Source of the DNA: Oscillospiraceae bacterium
GTDB lineage: Bacteria; Bacillota; Clostridia; Oscillospirales; UBA929
Direction: 5' to 3'
DNA length: 47,508 nucleotides
Assembly: GCA_009782475.1 (NCBI GenBank)
Contig: WRIZ01000014.1
Location: 1 to 47,508, forward strand
How positions within the stretch are numbered: position 1 is the first letter of the stretch; every line of letters starts with the position of its first letter. Shown here one piece after another: positions 1 to 7,100 of this stretch. A model generated the notes under the pieces. The model did no database searches. It was not told the DNA's origin and worked only from the letters and a program-made list of their open reading frames with translations. Both the position numbers and the translations under genes were made by a program.

Positions 1-687
1 CTCCGATACGCGAAAAAGGAATCGTTTGTCAAGGGGCGGAGCAAATGCCCCCATTGCGGGAAGACGCTGCAATGGGTTGAGTTGATTCCTGTGTTGAGCT
101 GGCTCTTTCTGCTGGGTCGCTGCCGGGGATGCAAAGCGCGGATTTCGTTGCGTTACCCGCTGGCTGAGATTGCTTGCGCTCTCCCGGCGGCTCTGTGTTT
201 TCTCAGGTTCGGCTTCACTTGGATGACGCCGCTTGCCTTTGCGGTCTGCGCGCTTCTGCTGGCTATCTCGCTGATTGACGCCGCGACGATGGAAATCCCC
301 AACGGGCTGGTCATCGCCCTGATTCCGCTGGCGATTGCCGCCATATGGGCAAGGCCGGACGTCACCCTTCTCCAGCGCGGGATCGGCTTTGCGGCCGTCA
401 GCCTGCCGATGCTCCTCTTAGCTCTCCTTATCACCGACGCTTTCGGCGGGGGCGACATCAAGCTGATGGCGGTTTGCGGGTTTCTACTGGGCTGGCAGAA
501 CACACTGCTCGCCTTTTTGATTGGTCTGATTGGCGGGGGCGGATACGGGATAGCTCTGATAATCAGCGGAAAAAGAGGCAAACATAAGCACATGGCGTTT
601 GGGCCCTACCTCAGTTTCGGCGTCGCGGCGGCGATGCTGTACGGGGATGAGATCATATCGGTTTATTTGGGGTTATATGGATTTTAG
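1..687 (+). CDS. pilD: Prepilin peptidase (A24 aspartic protease), 5' partial
   Basis: The gene is cut by the left edge; the frame is open from base 1. It should cleave and N-methylate type IV prepilins at the inner face of the membrane. Visible features are a zinc-type CPHC / CRGC four-cysteine region near the N-terminus of the visible part (bases about 46-135), several hydrophobic segments, the first catalytic Asp in SLIDAATMEIPN and the second in GGGDIK. The TTG at base 82 is not the true start, because the Cys motif lies before it. It begins a run of T4P genes on the same strand and would process the prepilins at 4149, 9676, 10047 and probably 27853. The identification is firm; the length and missing N-terminus are unknown. 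Confidence 0.93.
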   Translation, partial: LRYAKKESFVKGRSKCPHCGKTLQWVELIPVLSWLFLLGRCRGCKARISLRYPLAEIACALPAALCFLRFGFTWMTPLAFAVCALLLAISLIDAATMEIPNGLVIALIPLAIAAIWARPDVTLLQRGIGFAAVSLPMLLLALLITDAFGGGDIKLMAVCGFLLGWQNTLLAFLIGLIGGGGYGIALIISGKRGKHKHMAFGPYLSFGVAAAMLYGDEIISVYLGLYGF

Positions 688-739
688 CTCCCTCTGGGAG
701 GGAGCCAAAAGAATCCCTTGCCCTCCTCTGAGAGGAGGG
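687..739. repeat. REP-like tandem hairpin element
   Basis: Directly after the pilD stop lie two strong inverted repeats: GCTCCCTCTGGGAGGGAGC (687-705, 8-bp arms) and CCCTCCTCTGAGAGGAGGG (721-739, 9-bp arms). A weaker one, CCATC-CGCA-GATGG, follows to about 755. Arms rich in CTCCCT/GGGAGG resemble the extragenic palindromic repeats scattered in many Clostridia genomes (from memory). No U-tract follows, so this is not a good terminator. It could stabilise or process the operon mRNA. Confidence 0.55.
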
Positions 740-773
740 TACCATCCGCAGATGGCGGGAGGAGTAATGAGAA

Positions 774-1973
774 ATGCCCAAGTATCAATTCACCGCGTTG
801 GACATTGATAACACCAAAATCACGGCAACGGTAGACGCGAGGGACGAGAACGATTTCCGCAAAACCATGCGGGCGAAAAACCTTGTGCCGGTCAAATTCA
901 AGATTCTCGACGAGAGGCGGACGACATACCGCCTGAAAGCCAACGAGGTTTCCGAGTTTTGCCGCCAGCTGGCCAGTATGCTTTCGAGCGGCATCACGGC
1001 GGTGCGCGCCATGGAGATCATGAAGGAGCGCGACTTCAAGAACATCAGGATCAAGCGCATTTATGAAAATGTACACAAGGATGTCCAGCAAGGGCTTACC
1101 ATGTCGGAGGCCATGCGCGCTCAGGGCTCGGCCTTCCCCGAATTGTTGATGAATATGTTTGCTTCCGGCGAGGCCAGCGGCCAGCTGGAGAGCGTGACCG
1201 ATAAAATGGCCATCCATTATGACAAAGACCACAGGCTCAACAGCAAGATCAAATCGGCGTTGAACTACCCGAAAATCCTGTCGGTCGTGACCTTGGTTGT
1301 GGTCATCGCCATCTTCGTTTTCATCATGCCGTCCTTTTTTGAAGCGTTGGGGGACATCCCGCTGCCCGCCATCACAAGGGCTGTTGTCTTTATCAGCAAT
1401 TTCCTAGTGGAAAAATGGTATATCCTGATCATTGTGGTTTTGAGCATCGCCGCGCTGGCTTCTTATGTGATGAAGGTTCCCTCGGTACGGCTTAAATTTG
1501 ACAAACTGAAACTCAAACTGCCGACCATCGGCGGTCTGCTGCACATCATCTATACGGCCCGCTTCGCCCGCACCCTCTCTTCCTTGTATTCCAGCGGCGT
1601 CTCGATGATCAAAGCCCTCGAAATATCAGGAACCATTATCGGCAACAAATATATAGAAGGTCAATTTCCCAACGTCATCCGGGATGTGCGCAATGGCGAA
1701 GCGTTGTCGGTGTCGGTGCGCAAAATAGACGGATTTGACAACAAACTGCCCAACACCGTTTTGATCGGCGAGGAGTCCGGCCGCCTGGAGCAGATGCTGG
1801 TGTCGATCGCCGACAGTTTTGAATACGAAGCCGAACAAGCGACGGGGCGTTTGGTGCAGATGCTGGAGCCGGTTATGCTGATTGTCTTGGCCGGCGTGAT
1901 CGGGACGGTTTTGATCTCGGTCATGACACCATTGATGTCGGCTTATAATAATCCTGATATGTTCGCGGGATAG
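774..1973 (+). CDS. pilC: Type IV pilus inner-membrane platform protein PilC (GspF family)
   Basis: This 399-residue polytopic platform protein is expected to couple the pilus ATPases to pilin insertion. It has the duplicated GspF/PilC architecture: a cytoplasmic helical domain (about 65-165), a TM at about 168-190, a second TM at about 220-240, a second cytoplasmic repeat (about 265-365, with the FARTLSSLYSSGVSMIKALE type motif) and a C-terminal TM. The N-terminal 55 residues are the extra segment found in PilC proteins. Length is normal (about 400). GGGAGG lies about 11 bases before the ATG. A second, shorter PilC is at 25992, so the genome carries at least two T4P-type platforms. Confidence 0.93.
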   Translation: MPKYQFTALDIDNTKITATVDARDENDFRKTMRAKNLVPVKFKILDERRTTYRLKANEVSEFCRQLASMLSSGITAVRAMEIMKERDFKNIRIKRIYENVHKDVQQGLTMSEAMRAQGSAFPELLMNMFASGEASGQLESVTDKMAIHYDKDHRLNSKIKSALNYPKILSVVTLVVVIAIFVFIMPSFFEALGDIPLPAITRAVVFISNFLVEKWYILIIVVLSIAALASYVMKVPSVRLKFDKLKLKLPTIGGLLHIIYTARFARTLSSLYSSGVSMIKALEISGTIIGNKYIEGQFPNVIRDVRNGEALSVSVRKIDGFDNKLPNTVLIGEESGRLEQMLVSIADSFEYEAEQATGRLVQMLEPVMLIVLAGVIGTVLISVMTPLMSAYNNPDMFAG

Positions 1974-1985
1974 AAGAGCCGAACA

Positions 1986-2029
1986 GCCCGCAGGAAGGCT
2001 AAATTCACTTTAGCCGGCCGTCCGCGGGC
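1986..2029 (+). other. Nested stem-loop between pilC and pilMN
   Basis: An outer GCCCGC (1986-1991) pairs with GCGGGC (2024-2029) and encloses a perfect inner hairpin GGCTAAA-TTCAC-TTTAGCC (1997-2015). It lies in the 90-base gap before the pilMN ribosome site. There is no T-run, so it is more likely an mRNA stability or processing structure than a terminator. Confidence 0.5.
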
Positions 2030-2063
2030 GTCGAGAGGCTTGACAAGGTTAGAGGAGGGTTTT

Positions 2064-3500
2064 ATGAAATCATCTGTTTATATCTCAACGGAAAAGATCG
2101 AAGTGGTTGGTTACGAGGGCAAGAAGGTCAAGCGGTTTGTCGAGTATCCCCTTGCGGAGGGGACAATGATCAACGGCATGATCACCGACGCGGCCTTTTT
2201 GACCGAATGCCTGACCGCCATGCGTCAGGAAAACCCGCAGTTGTTCAACGCGCCGTCGCTGATCGTGGACGGCAGTGCCATCCTTTCCCGCAGGCTGGTC
2301 ACCCCCCGCCTGAGCAAGAAGCGGTATCAGCAGCTGGTTCGGGACGATTTTGCCGATACGACCGATAACCCCGACAATCTCGTTTGCGGGTATCACAAGT
2401 TCGGCACCGAAGGCAACAGCGACATCATATTCGCCTGCGCCGTCGACAGGACGCGTGTGGACGCGTATGTTTCCGCCTTCAGCTCGGCGGGGATCAAACT
2501 CAGCAGCATCCGCGTCGGAGCCGAGGCATTGTTGAATTATGTGAACGCAAAGCCTGAATTGAACAAGGCGTCGTTTGTCCTCAATGTCATTGACGGGCCG
2601 ACCATGCTTTCGATGATTTTCGACAACGGAAGCAATGTCTTCATGTCGCGCTCCCGCCTCTACGGCGATACCAAAGAACAGCTCTTCCAAAATGTGCTGG
2701 ACAACATGAACGGCCTGATCCAATTCAACCGTTCGCAAAAATTCGCCGAAATCACCCAGTGTTATTATCTCGGCGTCAACGAAGCCGATTTGCGTCTGAT
2801 CGAAGCCATCAATCCTTACGCGGACATCGCCATGAAACTGCTCGACGTATATTCGGACGCCGGGGGGAACCTGCCGCCCGAGGCGCATTTCGTTTACCTG
2901 AATACGCTGATGCGCCCCGACAGCATCAACCTGATGTCCGGCCGCCGTGAACTGGATAAGCATGTCAAGCATAAGAAGCCGAAAAAACTGGCCGTGCCGC
3001 TTTTGATCGCGTATGTGCTGATTTTGGCATTGCCCATCGGATATTTTTGGTGGATGAACAGAGATTTGGATAAAGAAATTGAAACCATCAATGCCTTCAT
3101 CAATGACGAGGCAACCATAGAAAAACGGAACGCGCTGGACGCCCTGACCGCCGAGACGAGGCATTACAGCGGGATCGTCAGCCAATACAATGAAATTGTG
3201 GATTGGCAAAATAGAAGGAACGCGGTAACCAGCGAAATGCTGGAATTTATCATCATGCAGTTCAGCGAGATGGTAACGGTCACAAGTTTTGACTATAATG
3301 AATTGACCCATACCGTGAGATTACAGGCAAAAAGCGGCACATATACCGACATGACATATTATCTTGACGGGCTTGCGAGAAACACCGGCATGATCGAGTA
3401 CGCGAACAACAGCGGGTACAACTCGGACACGGAAGGCGTCGTGTTTTCGGTGGAAATCAAACTCGCGGTGAAAACACCGGCGGAAGAGGAGGCGGAATAA
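2064..3500 (+). CDS. Fused PilM-PilN type IV pilus assembly protein (GspL-like layout)
   Basis: The protein has 478 residues. Residues 1 to about 300 read as a PilM-type actin-like cytoplasmic domain (SRRLVTPRLSKKRYQQLV region, repeated VxxxFSSAG and RSRLYG segments). A single TM follows at about 309-330 (LAVPLLIAYVLILALPIGYF), then a coiled coil (about 333-390) and a small extracytoplasmic domain of PilN type. Separate PilM and PilN proteins are about 350 and 180 residues, so this fusion accounts for both genes. I chose the ATG at 2064 because GAGGAGGG (2052-2059) is ideally placed; an upstream in-frame TTG at 2040 lacks such a site. The stop overlaps the PilO start by one base (TAATG), implying translational coupling. 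The fusion call is inference from architecture. Confidence 0.82.
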   Translation: MKSSVYISTEKIEVVGYEGKKVKRFVEYPLAEGTMINGMITDAAFLTECLTAMRQENPQLFNAPSLIVDGSAILSRRLVTPRLSKKRYQQLVRDDFADTTDNPDNLVCGYHKFGTEGNSDIIFACAVDRTRVDAYVSAFSSAGIKLSSIRVGAEALLNYVNAKPELNKASFVLNVIDGPTMLSMIFDNGSNVFMSRSRLYGDTKEQLFQNVLDNMNGLIQFNRSQKFAEITQCYYLGVNEADLRLIEAINPYADIAMKLLDVYSDAGGNLPPEAHFVYLNTLMRPDSINLMSGRRELDKHVKHKKPKKLAVPLLIAYVLILALPIGYFWWMNRDLDKEIETINAFINDEATIEKRNALDALTAETRHYSGIVSQYNEIVDWQNRRNAVTSEMLEFIIMQFSEMVTVTSFDYNELTHTVRLQAKSGTYTDMTYYLDGLARNTGMIEYANNSGYNSDTEGVVFSVEIKLAVKTPAEEEAE

Positions 3501-4114
3501 TGCAGGTGCAGAATACAGGCCTCTCCAAGCGGGAGAAAGTCATGCTGCTGGTCGTGGGCGTTGTCGGATTGTTCTACCTGGCCTTTCAATTCGGCTTTAT
3601 GCCGCTGTTTGACAAGAACGGGGAAAAGAATACCGAACTGAGTGATTTGCAGTTCAAAAAAGACGAGCTGGAATTGAATTTACGGACAGAGGGATATGTC
3701 ATACAGAGCAACACGGACGCAAAAGCGGAGTATGGATTCGTCGCTTCGCTGTATGAACTGACCAATTCCAATACCGACCTGATCCGCAAGATGGGTAAAA
3801 TCTGTGAGGACAACGGGCTTGCCGTTCCCAGCAATTTATTGGATAATGCAAAAGGGCTTTCGATCAAGATGGACATTTGGGATGCGGAAACAGGGAAAAT
3901 GGTGGAAAAAGACGTCGATTATTCCGCGTTCTCTGAAGTTACCGTACGAATGGAAATAACCGGAAGCTATCAATCGCTCAAGAACCTCTTGGATGCTGTC
4001 GATAATGATCCGGGGATACACGTAAGAGACATCAAGTTCAATTTGAACCATGCCGATCTCAACGAGGCCATGAGTGTGTCCGTGACGTTTGTGGTAACCT
4101 TGCTAAACGGCTGA
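3500..4114 (+). CDS. pilO: PilO-like type IV pilus alignment protein
   Basis: A 204-residue bitopic protein: a short cytoplasmic N-terminus, one TM at about 14-34 (VMLLVVGVVGLFYLAFQFGF), a coiled-coil stretch (about 40-65) and an extracytoplasmic ferredoxin-like domain ending in a beta-rich part typical of PilO/GspM. PilO pairs with PilN to form the membrane alignment complex; here the partner would be the PilN half of the upstream fusion. Position in the cluster and topology support the call more than detailed sequence motifs. The ATG overlaps the preceding stop by one base. Confidence 0.8.
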   Translation: MQVQNTGLSKREKVMLLVVGVVGLFYLAFQFGFMPLFDKNGEKNTELSDLQFKKDELELNLRTEGYVIQSNTDAKAEYGFVASLYELTNSNTDLIRKMGKICEDNGLAVPSNLLDNAKGLSIKMDIWDAETGKMVEKDVDYSAFSEVTVRMEITGSYQSLKNLLDAVDNDPGIHVRDIKFNLNHADLNEAMSVSVTFVVTLLNG

Positions 4115-4118
4115 TCGG

Positions 4119-4138
4119 CCGCCGCCGTGCCGCGGCGG
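4119..4138 (+). promoter_or_regulatory. GC-rich hairpin abutting the giant-pilin ribosome site
   Basis: CCGCCGC (4119-4125) pairs perfectly with GCGGCGG (4132-4138) across a 6-base loop. The 3' arm runs into the Shine-Dalgarno GGGGAGGG (4137-4144) of the ATG at 4149. It could limit translation of the 1836-residue prepilin relative to pilO; this role is inference. Confidence 0.45.
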
Positions 4139-4148
4139 GGAGGGTATT

Positions 4149-7100
4149 ATGAGGAAAAGTAAAAACCGCTTGGGGTTCACCCTGATAGAGGTCACGATCG
4201 TTTTGGTCATCGTGGCCGTGTTGGCGGCGATTACCGTTCCGTCGGTATTCAGGTATCTTGAATCGGGACGTCAGACAAATCGGACGAACGTCGCAAGGAC
4301 GCTCTATCTCGCGGCGCAGGAGCAGCTGAATGAACTGAGGATCACCAAAGGGATGAAAGCCACTTTGGATGATTATTACGACAGCAGCCGCGATTTGATC
4401 AACATGAATTTGCACGAGCATGACGGGGTAAACACAAATGTCTATGACTTGCTGGGTTTCCCAAAGGAGACGGTGCCGGAAGGGGAAGACGATAACGCAA
4501 GGGATTACGTCCATTACATATCCAAACCGGCGGGTCAGGCACCGGCCGGATTGATCAAAAGGCTTTTGGATCCCACCGTTTTGGATAAAACGATCCTCAA
4601 CGACGCCATCCTGATCGAATTCAACATCGAAACAGGGGTCGTTCTGTCTGTTTTCTACGGGGACAGATTTGAGGAAGGCGTAGATTTCGATTACTTAGGG
4701 GATGAAAAAAGCGAGAGGAATATCTCCGGCGGGCGCGGTATGGATGCGTCGGCCGGGTATCAATATGCCCGCGACCGTAAGCAGGGCTATTTCGGGGTTG
4801 ACAATACCGGGCATACAGACGGCGGATTCCATGCCCCGATCATCAATATCTACGATAGTTTTGACGTCCCGATCCCGGGCAGCGGCAATCAAAACGTCCT
4901 GTACGCCGAAATTCTCATTTCAAAAGATCAGATCGGAAAAACGTATACCCTTTCCATACCCGGAAGCCAGCTTAGCTATGAAGGACTTTCGCTTGACCCA
5001 GCTCATTTGCCCTCCGGTTTATCGGAAGCGATGGCCGAGGGGCCGCACTTATACAGCTGGGATACGGATATGGAAGGTTATGTCCGTATCATATGGATTT
5101 TGGACTATGTCAGCGGCGATACGGCAAACCTTAACCATTACAGGCCGTCCGGTATTATGGGCATTTCCAGTATGTATAACATCGGCGGGTTGTTTGACGC
5201 GGCCAGGAATATTTATGTGCTGCTTGAAGGAAGCGACGGCTCTTCCGCCATATCTGGGGAAGCCCACCCATATTTCAATTCAAACAGCGAATCGCATTAC
5301 GCGAGAAGCGGGTTTTCCGTTATGTCGGCCAGGCACTTGTACAATATCCGATACGCTCAGGATCAAATCTTCCATCTTGAAGAGGATATTGACCTTGAAG
5401 CGCATGGGATCACCAATTTCGCGCCCATCCCCGGTTTTGGCGGCACATTGGAAGGTTCGGGCAAAACCATTGCAAATCTAACGGCGCAAGGCGGCGAAAA
5501 CGCCGGTTTGTTCGCCGAGATCACACAAAACGGGTTGGTGCAGAACCTGACGCTTGACAACCCCGCCGTTGACGCCGGAGAGAATGCGGGAGCGGTTTGC
5601 GGTGTGTTGGAAGGTTCGGTCACCGACGTCTATGTGCGCTATACATTGCTTAATGAACACAGCATCACCGCACACAACAGTGACGGAGCCGCCGGTGGGT
5701 TCGCGGGTTCGATCAGCGGCGGCTCTGTTTTGAACTCCGTGTTTATTTCCCCGAACGCAGCCGTCCATATCAATGCCCGGGGTTTCGCGGGAGGGATCAT
5801 CGGCAGCGGCGACGGGACGATTTCAAACGTCCTCTACCTGGCGTTGGCTCCCAAGTCCGGGGGGGGCATCCAACCCATCGCGGGTCATTTCAGCGGAACC
5901 TTCAACGGAGCCTTTTATCTCTCGGGCAGCCCTGTTTGGCCGGACGCCATGCCGAGCGGACGGATTGATTATAACGGCGAGGCGAATAATGGTTACGGCG
6001 AAGGATTGTCCACTTGGGCACTGACCGATGAAGCGGCGCGGATGATGCCCGGCTGGATTGTAAAATCAGGGCTTACGGCGGGAATCGTTGTTGACTTGGG
6101 CAATCCGATTTATCCGTATCCCCACCTGTCCGCCCATTTGAACAAGCTCGCGGCTCATCCAAACTGGCCGATTGCCGACGGCGGTGAGAGCTTGTCCGAA
6201 TTGGAATACTATGAGTTCTATCAAAACGGCTCGTTCGCGTCTCTGCCTTATCCGTTTACCGGTACAGGGCTTGGGTCGGACGTTGTAAAGCATGACGGCT
6301 ATATGCTGACGGTGCTGGATTACGAAGGAAAAGACTGCAAATTGCAGTTGGGCGATACGGAATTCACACTGTCTTTAGACGGCGGTGCGGCAGCTATTGT
6401 CAACGGCGTTCCCGCATGGCCTGTGACGGTGGAATCCGCCGCCGACACAACGAAAGCCGTTATTTATATCCCGAACGGTGTCTTGGAGGAAGCCTCCAAA
6501 GGGGAACCGATCGATGTAGTCTTATCCGAAAAAGGCATTGAGGTTCTGCGGCGGACGATAAACCCGTGTTTTGCCCCGGAAGAAGCAGGATTGATCCGCT
6601 CACCCCGCCATATCAACAACATCAGCCTCGCTTTAGAGGCAGCATATACCCAGCAGCTCCATGTGGATTTCAGAATCTATCTCAAAGAGCTGGCTGTTAC
6701 CAACAACACAGCCTCACCCAAAACGGGAAGCGAGCTTTCCTTCACAAGCTCCGCCGTGGTTGCCGGGGAATTTGCCGGGTCATACAACGGCGGCGGCAAG
6801 GAGATTCGCAATCTGCGGATTAACGCCCCGTCAACCGACAATATCGGCTTGTTTGCGCAAAACAACGGAACCATCTATGCCGTAACCATGATCAATCCGA
6901 ACATCAGCGGAAACAACAATGTCGGCGCGGTTGCGGGGAGCAGCAGCGGCACCATCGGGCAAATCAGCGGAACAACGGCGCAGCCTGTAAAGGTTTTATC
7001 CGACACCACCCTGCGCGGGTTTGCCGGGATCATCGGAGCGGGCAGCAATGTCGGCGGGGTTGTCGGGTTAAACACCGGAACCCTTCAATATTCGTTCATC

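Noticed and set aside
2085..3311. Long minus-strand open frame of 408 codons opposite pilMN
   Set aside because: It lies entirely inside a well-supported gene, has no ribosome site and its protein lacks any domain; it results from codon bias.
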